64,000 nt of DNA from the NCBI GenBank assembly GCA_961205875.1, contig OY540812.1:15376001-15440000 (forward strand), given 5' to 3'. The stretch's first letter is position 1. Each line of letters starts with the position of its first letter. The notes beneath the pieces were generated by a model that saw nothing but the letters and a program-made list of their open reading frames with translations, searched no databases and was not told the origin of the DNA. This document shows positions 14,373-27,359 of this stretch, in pieces. The position numbers and the translations under genes were made by a program. This DNA is from Sialis fuliginosa (taxonomy: Eukaryota; Arthropoda; Insecta; Megaloptera; Sialidae).

Positions 14373-14481
14373 TAAGAATAACATTTTTGTAAGGTGTATT
14401 ATCTTTATAATAGTACTTAATTTGCAATTCGAATGTAATCGAATAAACAGAATTAGAAAATTATAGAAAATCACAATGGCT

Positions 14482-14624
14482 ATGGATGGATCTTGTCTTC
14501 TGGGTGTAAGCCGCGGTTTGGTCGTGTTATCGGCCAAACTTTTATAAGAGCCCTGAAGAAAACACGACCAAACCGACGCGGCTTACACCCAGAAGCCAAG
14601 ATCCATATCAAGATCACCGCGGAG
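14482..14624 (+). mobile_element. Fold-back retroelement fragment, possible Penelope-like
   Basis: The 143-bp element is flanked by a 13-bp duplication AATCACAATGGCT (14469-14481 and 14625-14637). CTTCTGGGTGTAAGCCGCG in the first half is the inverse of GCGGCTTACACCCAGAAG in the second, so the element is a near-palindrome around 14545. The 3' part equals the 66-bp insert at 45268. The family assignment rests on TSD behaviour and is uncertain. Confidence 0.65.
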
Positions 14625-15874
14625 AATCACAATGGCTGTTTATTAAAGATAACGGATTTTCATTTCGTATATTAGAATACCATTACAAAAATTGTCAAGT
14701 GCGAGTCGAGCCTCGCGAATTACTGTGGAGTACCGTATAATTTTCAATTTTTTTTTATTATATTAATTTAATTTTAGCAAAGTAAAAAAACAGTATATTT
14801 AATCTATTAGAAAACAAATATCTCCTAATGCACTAAAATGTGAGTTTGAATATAATTTTATTAATTGTAGCAGTACATAACTGCCTATAATAAATAATAT
14901 GAATTTACAAATGACTATGCAATAAAACATAAAAATACAAATTCAATACGGTCTCTGAGAAATTAATTAGGTACGGTTGCAATTAGTATAATTCATATAG
15001 AAAGCTGCTACAGTGTAACAAATCAATCCATGTACAATAGTTGATGTAAGTTTACACTTGACACCAGGGAACACTGGTGGGACACACGCGTTTAGATTGA
15101 TTTCACAGAATTAATTAATTTATAATCGGAGTAATCTGGTCTCACAGTTTACTGAATAAGAAAATCATATTAATAATATAATGAACGTACCTTATTTGAT
15201 TGTACGACCCCAAATATAGTATTGGAAGTTACTCTTTCGTGAATTATAAGGGAGGGCATTAGAATATGGCTATAGCAAGCGAGAATATAATTTTACGATA
15301 AACTAATTTAGTTAATTAAAGTAATGTTAATTGTTTATGAACTTAAAAGACCAAATTAAAAGTAGCATGGTGAATTTACAAGCTAATATGATATACTTCA
15401 CTTGAAATATTAAATATGTGAGTATTAGATTAAGGAAATAATTTTGAAAAATAAATTTAAAAAATTGCTCAAATTTTATTTACCAATAAATTGTTTACGT
15501 TTTATCCCATAATCAGAGGTTTCCATAATTTTTTTTTCAAGTCAATTTTATGATAACCTTTTTTTGACAAGACAATAAGTAAGATCTTTTCATGTTTACG
15601 CTCATTCTAGCGTTAAAAGTAGCCATGTGCACAGTTCACGTGATACATTTTTAATTGTAGCGTTATGTAAAAATGCTGAGCTGGGTTGAGCTTATATGTC
15701 ACTAATTTCGAAGAGGTAAAGACCAATTAAAATTGTTAAGAAACTTTTGATGAGATAATTGAAAAGAAAATCAATCACTATAAAATCCTGATAGACCTCG
15801 TAAACGTTTAAATGTTTGACAGGCGTAAACGCTGCGTTTTTAACGCTATTTTCCCCTTCACCATCCCTCCACAG

Positions 15875-16098
15875 ACCGAACGAATCAGAACATCAAAATC
15901 GACCACGTGACCAGATTTGACGTTCGAAAACGAGTGTCGAGTGCCAATATGAAAATTAAGCCAAATTTAGCCAACAAGAAAAATTTTACCAAAAAGATTC
16001 AAATTTTAAGTATCATGCGGTTTGGGGATGTCTGTTGTATATATGTATTTATGAAAAAAATATCCAAAGCTCGATTATTTTATCAATTGAAACTATAA
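15875..16098 (+). CDS. Possible coding exon, unidentified
   Basis: A good acceptor (CCCCTTCACCATCCCTCCACAG) precedes a frame open for 74 codons to 16098, its first part (RTNQNIKIDHVTRFDVRKRV) of protein-like composition and the rest AT-rich. No clear donor or partner exon was found. Confidence 0.18.
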
Positions 16099-16953
16099 GG
16101 ATAGCTCGAATTTCGACAATAAAAATTGTTTCGTAATATCTAAGGTACTTTACTGGTTATTATAAGAAAGGTTTATTTAATATCAATACACAAATGATTT
16201 CCCCTATCGCTGTTTGTGTATTTACCCTTGCATCGTTCAACAGCATAGCAACACTTCTAGCGCCACCAAGCGGTAAAAATAAATAGTTTTGGTTTTCTGA
16301 CAAACGTAGAGCATGCATGTAGAGTTGTAGATTTCAATTCGCGTTCTATTGCAGTATTTTTATTTGGAAATTTTTGTTGTAAAAGCAGATTAGATTAGGT
16401 ACTGTGCCATAGATGTGCACAAAAAAAATCATGTGTGTTTCTTGCACGTAAAATATTGATCGAATTTCGACCAAGTGATACTAGTGTGTAATAAATACAT
16501 ACTTTATATTAATAAACTGATCATTAAAGTCCACTGAAATAATATTTTTATATTATTTTATTGTAACAGCATCTGAAAAATCACCCATGTATTACATTTT
16601 ATATGCATTTTTAATAATATTAAATCAGTAAAAAGCAGAACATATACATTTATACACATATGAAACAAAAGTGCAGTATTAAATAAGAAAATACGGAATA
16701 AAGCGATAAAAGGAAGTAAATAAAATGAAAAAGACATAACGACAAATAGCATAAAACAATATTGACCCAATTAACATTGACGAGATTTCTGTACAATGTA
16801 ATAATCGAAATGTATCGAATGAGAGGGACCACCAGTGATGAGAGCGGGCAGCGGGGAACTTTTAAAATCGTTTGCACAACAGCCCGTTAATTGTTAATGT
16901 CCAATTGAAACATAATGGGATAATAAACAGACATCAAACATGTACATCTATAG

Positions 16954-17020
16954 CTCGCCGTGCGAAGTTTCGTGTTGTAGCCAAACCGCATCAGGTTTTG
17001 GGGCATTGCGTGATGTTAAG
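16954..17020 (+). CDS. Possible 67-bp internal exon, unidentified
   Basis: Acceptor CATCTATAG and donor GTTAAG|GTAAAA bracket a frame with no stop (ends GFGALRDVK). The base composition is above the surrounding AT-rich DNA. The family is not recognised. Confidence 0.18.
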
Positions 17021-18299
17021 GTAAAACATGGGAATTAATAACAGAACGATACAGGGATTGCGTTCTTTAGAATGCATGTTTTTATTAACAATGCTATTAT
17101 ATTTGATTTTTTATTTATGCTTTGGATTCTTTATCTGTTACTACAGTCATTTAATATAATAATAGATTTATTAATATTTATGTAGGGGAGAGTGGGGAAA
17201 TGATGTGCACATAAGTAAGATTTATTCTTTATTATTTTACTTTCGCTATGTCAAAACAAAGATGTAAAAAAAATTATATTGCAAAGAATTAAAATATCCA
17301 TTTGTGTACCATTCCCACCTGATTGAGTAATTGTGCGCAAGGGGTGAGGAATTGGAAAATTATCTAAATAAAGGACATAAGCAAATCATCTATTTATTTT
17401 ACAATATAAAAGGTTTTCTAAATGTTTTGAAATAAAAAAAGTAATTTAGCTTCCCATTAAATTATATGTTAAGTAATATTGTACACTCATTTACTGTATT
17501 TTACTGACATTTTTAAAGCTAAATGGTAACCGAGAGAAGAATGCCTTCGGTAATTACTGGTAAGTTTGAAAATATTTACCAATTATTTTATTTAAAAAAT
17601 TTATGAAATAATTTTCAATGAAAGAAATGTTTGATTGGCGTGCCAATATTTCAAATACAGATTTTATGTACTACGGTTACATGGCACGGATTCCAAACGA
17701 TCATCCGACTAGCGACTGTATATAGACATTAGAAGTCATCATAATCAAGTTTTTTAGTGAACAAAAAAATAGAGGAACAACATATTTAGATTGTTAACAA
17801 CTGCTCTAGCAAGCGTGGAGTCTGAAAGATATAAATATTTCAAGTAAAGTAGGAAATCTATAGATTTGAATACCTGCATATTTTATAATTTTCGTTACTC
17901 TCGAGATATTTTTTATTATAAATATTTTATTATATTTATTAAATTTACCTAGCAATAAAAAATCAATTTTTATATGTTAACCACTAAAGTAGCATCGATA
18001 GCATAAGTTTGTCTCATTTATTTTATCAATGGTTGGCTATACAGTTGCATAATCAGGGGAGTAAGGAGTAGAAGCGAAAAAAGGTAATTTGGAAACATTA
18101 AGAAATCCTGGTTACGCCACTGAGTTTATAGAAGTTGTTTTATGTAGAATAAAAAAATTGGGAATACAAAATATCATGAATTAATATGAAATATTTCCAC
18201 GCACATTATAGTTTTAAAAATATAAAGGCAAGTTGAAGATTTTCTAAGGAAACATTAAACTCTCAACATTTCAAAATCCTGCATATAAAAAAACATCAG

Positions 18300-18620
18300 T
18301 ATAGCATGTTGTCATTATCCCGGAACCTATTCCCACCCGGAGGATGATAGCAGGGGCCTCGGCACGACGTGATTGTTTGAAACCGAACGCAGGCCACCGA
18401 GGGACTTGTCGGCCGTTTAACGCGCGAACCTATCTGATTGGAATGGCTGATATTCACGCACAGTAATTGGGATTTGATGAAGAAAAAATGTAAATTTTTC
18501 ATTGGGATTTGTTTGCTGAATGCGAAATGGAAAAAATAAAAAATACGTCACGGTCATTAACGATTGTGTATTGGAAAGTATCGATTCGGCTGCGGTTAGG
18601 GATGGCAAAATGTATCTCGT
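18300..18620. other. GC-richer segment without a recognisable gene
   Basis: GGGCCTCGGCACGACGTG and TCGGCCGTTTAACGCGCG stand out in composition. Two minus-strand frames overlap and look like by-products. No splice-bounded frame was identified. Confidence 0.2.
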
Positions 18621-19407
18621 GACATCGATAAAAAATGGAAATATGATATTATTTATTTATTTTTAAAATTTAATTAAGTATTTATAGTTATAGTTTTGTA
18701 CGATAATGAATTCAGATGTACGGAATATCTATAAAATAATAAGGAATTGCAGTTTCAATATTTAAGTACTTAAATACATATTATTTATTATCTATTTCAT
18801 AAGATATTTTGAGGTTTTCAAAGTAGGAATTAGTTTTAGGCATTCTGTGTTTCCGACTTAACTATTTTTTGTACTAATTATTTATGTACATACAATGAAT
18901 TATTTGAATCGCTTTGTAGACAATGTGCGTAACTTTACATTTTTCGATTTACTAATTTTGATACCAAAATACTTGATTAGTAAAGTACTTATTTGAGAAA
19001 TCATGAAATATTTAATTTACTGTATATTATATGCCAACAAACAGTTTAAATACTATCAACATTTCTGATATAAAAATATTGACATTTATTCCACTTTATT
19101 TTCGTGATCTATTTTGCCCTTTTTGTATTAGGTGTGCCCATTTCACATCACACAAACTGAAAATGATAATACATTTCCACCGTTAAAATATTGTAACGAA
19201 TCCTAAAAAAATAGCCAATTATTTTAATTAAAAAAAAAAAACACTTTCAAACTTACACAATTGCAGATTCTGACTTTATAAATGATACATTTCAAATAAA
19301 ACAACTGTGATAAAAACAAGCAAACATCGATACATATTTCACAAATATATACACACCGCCACCATCCCTAATTGCGAAACATAGAAGGGTATGTATGCGT
19401 ATGTGCA

Positions 19408-19410
<3 letters not shown>

Positions 19411-19440
<30 letters not shown>
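19411..19440. repeat. (GT)15 microsatellite
   Basis: 30 bp of GT, followed by GAGAGAGTGTGTGTA. Confidence 0.97.
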
Positions 19441-19447
<7 letters not shown>

Positions 19448-19869
19448 TGTGTGTATACGGTAGACGGGTGTGTGTACATAGCGGAACTTGGATCGTTTAT
19501 TTCGTTTATTTATTTTCCTTGATGTACATGTGTACGATATAGATAATGAAGTAATTAAAAGCTGTCGAAAAGTCAATATCATAAATTTTTATGTGTATAA
19601 ATGTTTAAAGCGGTCAAATCCAATTTAAATTCGATCCGTACATGTATATTAAATAATTGAATTACTGTTTTGTAAATTGCAATTCGAAAATTTATCTTAA
19701 AATAATTTGGGGCAATAATTGAACTTAAATACATACATATATTTATAAAAAAATCACAAAATTAAAATTCTGTTTCGGATAAAAATAAAGTTTTGATGCC
19801 TAATTTTATTATATAATATAATAATATTTTTAACAGAATAAGGGAGATCAATTTTGTGTCAGAGTATAA

Positions 19870-20016
19870 AGCCTTGGCACTTTACAGAAACGGTGTCAGT
19901 CAGCGCTTCGACCTTGCAAATCTATTATATGTGATTCAATACAAGTGGCATTTTAGCTGCGTCAAAATGCAGAGTTGAAGCTCTGACGGACACCGTTTCT
20001 GTAAAGTGCCTAGGCT
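19870..20016. mobile_element. MITE with AGCCTTGGCACTTTACAG ends and TAA target duplication
   Basis: The 147-bp element has inverted ends AGCCTWGGCACTTTACAGAA extending imperfectly to about 44 bp, flanked by TAA (19867-19869 and 20017-20019). A half copy lies at 61.9-62.04 kb. Confidence 0.75.
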
Positions 20017-20437
20017 TAAATGCAACTATCTCGATTATTGATCACATTTCGTGTTTGTTTCTCGTGTCATTTATGAAAATAAATTTGGAATAGGTCTAGA
20101 TTCTTTCAAATAAAAATTGAACACTCCAAAATATGAAGGTCAACAACAGTTAGATAATTAGATAGGTCTACAATAATCACGGAGTTCAGTATTCGCAATA
20201 ATTCTTAAGCATTTCTTTTGCACTTAATATATGTACGTAATATTAATTACATTTGCGCAATGATCCCAAAATATAAAGCTATAAGCTAGGCGCAATTCAA
20301 GTTCGAATGTGGAGATACTAGATCTGAACTGGAATATTTTGGAAGATTATGGTATTTATTAAGCCTCGAACTGAATTTCTTACATAAAGAAGAAATCAAA
20401 TAGATCATAATTACTTACTCATTTCAATAAGTCTATA

Positions 20438-20664
20438 ATCACGAATCATATCTTCTAGGTATAAGCCACGGCGATTAGGTTGTTCCTTCGGTCAACGTTT
20501 CATCATATATTGCAGTGGGCATCTTCAGGACTCTTGAAAAAGTGCTGAAGATGTCTACTGCAATATGTGCGACGAAACGTTGGCTGAGAAAATGACTAAA
20601 TCGACATAACTTATGCCTAGAAGCCAAAATTTATACCAAAGTTAGCGCGAAGCCTCAAAGTTTG
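20438..20664 (+). mobile_element. Fold-back retroelement with hammerhead-like core
   Basis: The 227-bp element is flanked by AGTCTATA (20430-20437 and 20665-20672). The halves are inverted copies: CAACGTTTCATCATATATTG in the first and the inverse of CAATATGTGCGACGAAACGTTG in pieces in the second. In the second half CTGAAGA and CGAAAC lie about 22 nt apart with a GUC/GAC pairing between them, resembling a hammerhead ribozyme core. Penelope-like elements are known to carry such ribozymes. Cleavage competence is not shown. Confidence 0.6.
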
Positions 20665-21719
20665 AGTCTATATTTATGATATTAAGTTATAATTTTAATA
20701 ACATAGTTAACGAGAATGTAAAAAAAGGAAAAATTAATATCCAACATAAAAACATTGATATCTCCATAAAGACAATTAATTTAATATTTATGTAAATCAG
20801 TTAAATAACGTTATATTCAAGTAATTATAACACATCGTATGAATGTGTGTCTGTATGTGTAAATGTACGATAATTTGTGAGTATTTAAGAGCTCGTGTAA
20901 AGTGTAAATAAGGGTGTGCTATGTACACATACACTAAATATGCTAATAATGCAACAAAATACTTTTAATTAGTTTCCTCCCTTGTTAATAATGAATTTAA
21001 CATACGTAATACATATTATATATGAGAGAGAGAAAGAGAGTACAGTGCAAAAAAATACTGTTTGTATTGGGATAATTTATATAAATATGTTTTAATCATA
21101 TTTTTTGCTGGAGTTAATAAAATAATTAGTGAATTACTAAAAAAAAGGTAAAAAAAAAGATTTTTTTTTGTAAAGAAAAAGAAAGGTGTTATATATTTTT
21201 TCATCTGGATACCCAAATAGTATTTCTCTGTAGTCAGAGATGATAAAAATATGAAATAAAATCTACAAATAGTTGAACTTTATGTATGGATGTGGAATTT
21301 TAAGTGTTTTGGAAGTTAAATGAGTTGAAATAGCTAAATCTATATAGATAATAATAAAAATCAAATACACATACATGTGTAACTTTTGATTCCTAATAAT
21401 TAATGAAGATTAATGAAGTTAAATAAACGTCAAGTATAATTTAATTTCTATATTATGATTATTTAAAAACAATATAAACAATAACCTCCTACAAAATTAT
21501 TTATGGCAACAGAATTTATAGTAGGTACATACGCATACATAGTATAGAAATACAAATATAATAACAAGCAAACATAATGCACCAAAACAAATAGAAGGAA
21601 ACTACATAATAGATTTCCTATACCCACATTGTATAGTATCTTGGTGGAGGTCGGAAATTAGTAATTAGTCACGTATCGACGTAGGCGTTTTGAAGTTTCT
21701 TCCTTTGTTGCACACACAC

Positions 21720-21726
<7 letters not shown>

Positions 21727-21790
<64 letters not shown>
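21727..21790. repeat. (TA)32 microsatellite
   Basis: 64 bp of uninterrupted TA preceded by CACACACATA. Confidence 0.97.
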
Positions 21791-21793
<3 letters not shown>

Positions 21794-21952
21794 ATGTACA
21801 CCGCATCTTTCGAGGTCGAGATTTCGATCCAGCGAATACTTTGGAGACATTTGCATACTTTGAGGTCGGTCCTCAAAGTAATCACATGTTGAAGGCATAG
21901 TTTGAGGACTTTCCGAAATCCATTATTGAGGGTATATTTTGAGGACGATTGT
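21791..21952. repeat. Repeat segment related to the satellite, next to the TA microsatellite
   Basis: TATATCTATGTACACCGCAT directly after the TA run is the inverse of the sequence at 30044-30070 (ATGCGCTGTACATAGATATA), which is also next to a TA run. GCATAGTTTGAGG at 21894 is the inverse of the satellite core CCTCAAACTATGC. Confidence 0.6.
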
Positions 21953-22239
21953 AATTTCAAATGATACGGATAGGTGGCGATACTGTGATCAATTTTTCAT
22001 GCATTTGTTTTTTTTGCATTTACAAACTGGTTTCATGATTTCATGTTAGACGATCGATGTACCTATATTGTATATGCGCGATATTTCAATTTTTATGTTA
22101 TTGATTCGTGGATTATGGGTAAAGGGCGTGTCTTTTAACATAATTTAAATTATATAAATAATTATTTATTCTAAAAAAATAATAATAATAATATAATTTA
22201 TTTGATAATAATTTCTATTATATAATTATTTTAATATTG

Positions 22240-24300
22240 TTTTGAGTCTTTCGCTGTTACGAAATGTTGATTCTTCGGTTATTGTCACAAACCGGGTCTT
22301 TGATAATAATTTATATTTTATGATTTATTTTATTATTCCTAGGTATAATTTATTTTTTATTAATTAATTACGTATTTGAATGTTGCTTTAAGTCTTCTGC
22401 TGTTACATGAAAGGCTGATTCTTGGATAACTGTCACAAGCTGGGTCTTTGATAATATTAATTATTACTGACATATTTCTTTATTTAAAAATATTTATTGA
22501 CGTGTTTAGGCTCTCGCTGTTATAAGAAACGCTTATTCTTGGATTATGGTCACAAGCCGTGTCTTTGATAATAATTTATATTTTATCATTTATTTTATTA
22601 TGCCTATAATTTATTTTTATTATTTAATTACGTATTTGAAAATTGCTTTAAGTCTTCTACTGTTACACAAAAGGCTGATTCTTGGATAACTGTCACAAGT
22701 TGGGTCTTTGATAATAATATTTATTATTTACATATTTCTTTATTTAAAAATATTTATTGACGTGTTCACGACTAACAATTGATTAATTGTTAACTGCAAA
22801 ATCTTACAATTACACTTATTAACTTACCCTAACGTAGTAATATAACAACGAGATGGGGGGGTTGTAGAATTAATTTACTTTTTAAAGTTCAGACACGTAT
22901 TAAGTGATGGTTTAGACCCGTATTGTTAAAATAACAAATACACATATACTATATAGAAATTTTGTTTATAATTAAATCAATTTAAAAAAATTGTACAGAA
23001 GCGTATTTACTGATATTTGAGGCCCGTGCTTTAAATTAATTAATAAATGCACAACTCGCCCCCTGTCACAGATGAAGGGTTGTAATTGGTCTCATTCGAA
23101 TTGGCGGGAAAAATACTTCGGGATTCAAGGGATGTGGGGGGCAAAACAACCCTCTATCTAGTACAGGAGTCGAGATATTTACGATTTTCTGTAATGAATA
23201 GGTAAGTAGCGAACCAAAAAAAAAATTTATATTTACAATAAATACAATATAAAAACATATGATAGGTATTAGTATTAAATTTAATAAAATGAAGAAAGAA
23301 GTCCAGACACGTATTAAGTGATATTTTAGGCTGGTATTGTGAAAATAACAAATACACATATACCTACTAAATAGAAACCTTGTTTATAATTTAATCAATT
23401 TAAAAAAAATGTACAGAAGCGTATTGAGTGATATTTAAGCCCCGTGTATTAAATTGATTAAAAAATGCACAACTCGCTTCCTGTCACAGATGAAGGGTTG
23501 TAAGTGGTCTCAATCGAACCGACGGGAAATATACTTTGGTATTCAAGGGGCGTGGGGGGAAAAACAACCCTCTATCTAGCACAGGAGTTGAGATATTTAC
23601 GATTTTCTGTAATGAATAGGTAAGTAACGAAACAGAGAAAAATTCATTATTTACAATAAATAAAACATAGAAACATATGATGATGATTATTAAATTTTAT
23701 TTTAAAAAATCCAGACACGGACTGATATTTTAGGCCCGTATTATTAAAATAACAAATTCACATATACCTACTATATAGAAACCATTTATTTAAATTGATC
23801 AAATTATAAACAAGGTTTGTATATAATAGTGTATGTGAAGAAACGCTTATTCTTTGATTATGGTCACAAGCCGGATCTTTGATAATAATTTCTATTTTAT
23901 AATTTACAATACCTATTTTATTATGCCTATAATTAATTTTTATTATTTAATTATTTAAATATTGTGTTAATTGTTTTTGTATACGTAAGGATGATTCTTG
24001 GGTTATAGTGACAAGCAGCGTCTTTATAAATAATGTTTTAAATTTACATAGTACCTATCTAACTTAATTATAAAATATATTGTTTTGGGGCTTTCACTGT
24101 TATAAGAAATGTTTTATTATTATTAAATATTCTAAACATAATAAAATTTAATAATGCGCGTGGGTTATGGGCACATGTGGTATCTTGATAGTCATAATTT
24201 TTAGGTCTTCCTTTGTTATACGAAATGTTGATTCTTGAATAATGGTGACTAGTCGCGTCTTTATAAATAATAACAAATAATTATGTACTTTGAATTAAAT
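22240..24300. repeat. Complex tandem-repeat block with ~262-bp dimer units
   Basis: Two related monomers (about 147 and 115 bp) alternate from 22240 to 22770, marked by CTGTTA...GAAA(C/T)G(C/T)T, ATTCTTGGAT and GGTCTTTGATAATA. The same units resume at 23835-24290 in decayed form. Between them lies a different tandem repeat (22889-23800). Confidence 0.8.
22889..23800. repeat. ~410-bp tandem repeat, just over two copies
   Basis: Starts at AGACACG occur at 22891, 23305 and 23713 (offsets 414 and 408). Units share CTGTCACAGATGAAGGGTTG, GGGATTCAAGGG-like words, AACAACCCTCTATCTAG and ATTTACGATTTTCTGTAATG. The third unit is truncated. No conserved frame was found. Confidence 0.85.
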
Positions 24301-25962
24301 AAATCCATTTTTTAATGTTTTTTTTTTATAAATCCCGTCGGCTAGTATATAAGCAAATCTTTATACTATTTTGACAAATGTAATCACCTTTTAGTCTTTA
24401 ATAACCATATTATTTTATTACATGCTGTATTTAATATTAATAATAGGTATATAAATTAATTCAAAATTTTGAAAAATATCTACTTTTTTAAATTCTTTAT
24501 TTGTTTTATATTTCATTTAAGATAGTACCATCGCCAAATGGGTTTTCTTAAGATTTTTTTTTAAATTTTGACAGATTAATCTTCAAATAAATCTGCATCG
24601 ATTGGTGCAAAATGAAATTTATGAACAACTAGTTCCGGAGATATTAAATTTTAAAAATTGAGTTTTTGAGACTTTTTTACATTGCGCTATACGAGAAACC
24701 AAAATATTTACCCACATATATAATTTTATCTCAGAAACTTTTCTTACGTTTTTTATAAAAAACTAAAGTAACATTGAATAGCAACTAAGCAATTTTTTAA
24801 GAGTAGTTTAATTCATAGTTACAACACAGTTTCCGAGATATTAATTAATATATAAAGAAAAAAACCGGAATGGGCGGGAACAAAATCGACTGAACGATAT
24901 CAGTCCATAGGCGTAGTCAAATACAAATACATTTATAGAATATATTACAATGACATATTTAAATTTTAATTGTCGTTCACATCAATGCAATATGTTTATC
25001 GAAAGCACGTGATTTTTTAAATTATTTTATGACAATGAAAGAAAGTAATGTCAGATTTTAATGAATTGTATTTTAATGAGTTGTATTGCCACTTGTGTTA
25101 TTAATTTGCGTACATAAATTCATTTAGAAATATTATTGAAATGTCTGATAAAGTGCATTATAAAAAACACGGTCTTGATGGTACCTTAAAAAATGGCTCT
25201 GGCTAAACTGTTTTCTAATAATTTAAGAGAAATTTTTATTGAAAAAGGTTAAGCCGAATTAAGTCATTTTTGTCAGAAAAAGTAAACGGTAAACCTCGAT
25301 TAACTAACCGATCTAAAATTATCAACAACATATGTAGTTATGTTTTTCAAAAACAATTAGTGATTAGATTTTATGTTGATTTACTGCATAATTATTATTA
25401 TTGTATTCTTTAGATATATATTTTATTGATAACTTTTTCAATTTATAGTAGTTAAATTTGATAATTATTTTATAACTTTCGTTTAATCTATGCAAGAATA
25501 ATTTAAAAAAAAATGTGATTAGTTTGTTCTTATGACTGTTATTTATATAATTTATATATGATAGAAATATAATATTATCTTTGTAAGACTTGTTAAACAT
25601 ACTTTATACCTAAGATTGTGCCTAAAAAATTATTTTCTGCATTAAATTTATTTATAAAAAAAATAAATAACAATAATTATTTCATAAAAATCGTATTGTT
25701 ATTTTTACAATCAGCTTGTGAATACATTTTTTTTTTTCGAACGCCACCACTGAGTTGCTGACTGTGGTCATCCAAACAAATACTGAACAGAACGTCGCGA
25801 AGAAATCTTGACTACTTAAGTGGTCCGCATTAGTATTAATCTATATAGAACGGCATACGAAAATACTTTATATTTTAACAAACAATGTAACATTTCGAGT
25901 ACGACGCTCTATATGCATAGTGGATAATACTCGTTCGGGATTGGCTAGAAATGGTACATAAA
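24301..25962. other. AT-rich DNA after the tandem block, no gene seen
   Basis: The stretch around 24510-24850 has the look of an old insect interspersed repeat (TTCCGAGATATTAATTAATA), but no ends are visible. ACGCCACCACTG at 25742 may be another lone hAT end. Confidence 0.4.
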
Positions 25963-26037
25963 CAGCAAAAAGTTTTGGGCTTATAAATAATGATTCCAAT
26001 ACTGATTGTACTGTATAAAAGCATAAACTTTTTGCTG
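25963..26037. repeat. 75-bp imperfect hairpin, miRNA-like or tiny MITE
   Basis: The arms CAGCAAAAAGTTTTGGGC and TATAAAAGCATAAACTTTT...GCTG pair over about 24 nt with a few mismatches, around a ~28-nt loop. No flanking duplication was found. The size fits a pre-miRNA, but so would a degenerate MITE. Confidence 0.4.
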
Positions 26038-26132
26038 CGACTGTCGCGATGGTAATACCTTAAACATGAAATAGATCTAGAATAACTTTATTATGAGTAG
26101 ATATAAATACATAAGTCTTCTCAATAATTTAT

Positions 26133-26162
26133 CAAACGATATTTTATGAAAAATATCGTTTG
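26133..26162. repeat. Perfect 13-bp stem hairpin
   Basis: CAAACGATATTTT, loop ATGA, then the exact inverse. It is short and AT-rich; no function is implied. Confidence 0.85.
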
Positions 26163-27359
26163 TTTTCTAATTTCTGTCTATTATAAAACTTTAAGTTTGA
26201 CCAATTAATAAACAGTTTGTTACATACGAGTACATATTACTATTACATATATTATAAACAGGCAAATAATGATTTTATAAGAGATTTTAAGACAATGCAA
26301 TATGATGTTCTATTATTATTAAAAACGTCGTACAAAATTGCTGACAAATTTTAATAACTTAATAACGGTAATTTCATATATTAAAGTATGTTTTTTTAGT
26401 GAAAGTAAATTTAAAAAAAGTTTATATAAAATATGTTATAAATTAACAATTATTTTGTAATGCAATTACTCGAAGAATAATTCAAGAAATCCTGAATAAA
26501 ATTGTTAAAATAAAATACCTAATTCACTCTGAAAAAAAGTAAAAAGTCAAAAAAAATTAATTCATAATTTTTTATTTATTTTTATTTACATAACAAAAAA
26601 ACACATCGTATCACATATTTTCACACATTGAAATCTAACATTTAAAATGTTTGTTATAGGTACTTATTAATAATGCAAAAAATATTAGGATGAGAATTAT
26701 TGTAATTTATGTCCGTCGGCCGTCGGCAACTGTATTTTTTTAGAAATTAAAAAAACAGCTTGTATATTAAATAATAGATAACATTTTAATATACCTACAT
26801 AACTGAACTAAATTATTTACAAAAAGCTTGTCACTTCTCGCTAAGATTGAATAAAATAAAATAACCTATATATCATCACAAAAAACAACACTAGAAGCCA
26901 TTAAAATCACAAGACACTTTTTTTGTATTATAAATACAAAACACATAAAAACTTTTTATGTTATTTACACTTTGAAAATCTAACATTTAAAACACTAATC
27001 AAATATATAAAATTTATAAAATACAATATTACGGCCTAATATAATGTATTCTTTAATTCAATCAAATATAAACGTCAACTACCAAAAGAAAGAAGAACAG
27101 TAGTCTTTTTGTCTCACTTCGATGTTAAAAAATGTGTTTGTTGAACACTGATTGGCAATAATTACAGCGCGCGAAGTTTAAATAACATATTTTTTACTTT
27201 TGCATTGATATTTCTTGAAAAACAGTTTATCCTATAATAAATAAGCAAAGTATATGTTTTTGTATTTTTTGCCGTGCAAATGTCTAACTCAGGAAAAAAT
27301 AGAGAACAAAAAAATAATAGATAAAAATCGATGGGCCCACTGGCGTCATACACTTCTGG

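Larger units (their letters stand above)
17021..19866. other. AT-rich DNA with a GC-richer island at 18.3-18.6 kb
   Basis: It contains a lone terminus GGGGAGAGTGGGG (17188) and a lone hAT-like end GGTTACGCCACTG (18112-18124). No gene is supported. Confidence 0.45.

Noticed and set aside
21658-21960. Ile/Tyr repeat frames across the TA microsatellite
   Set aside because: They are a direct product of the TA run.
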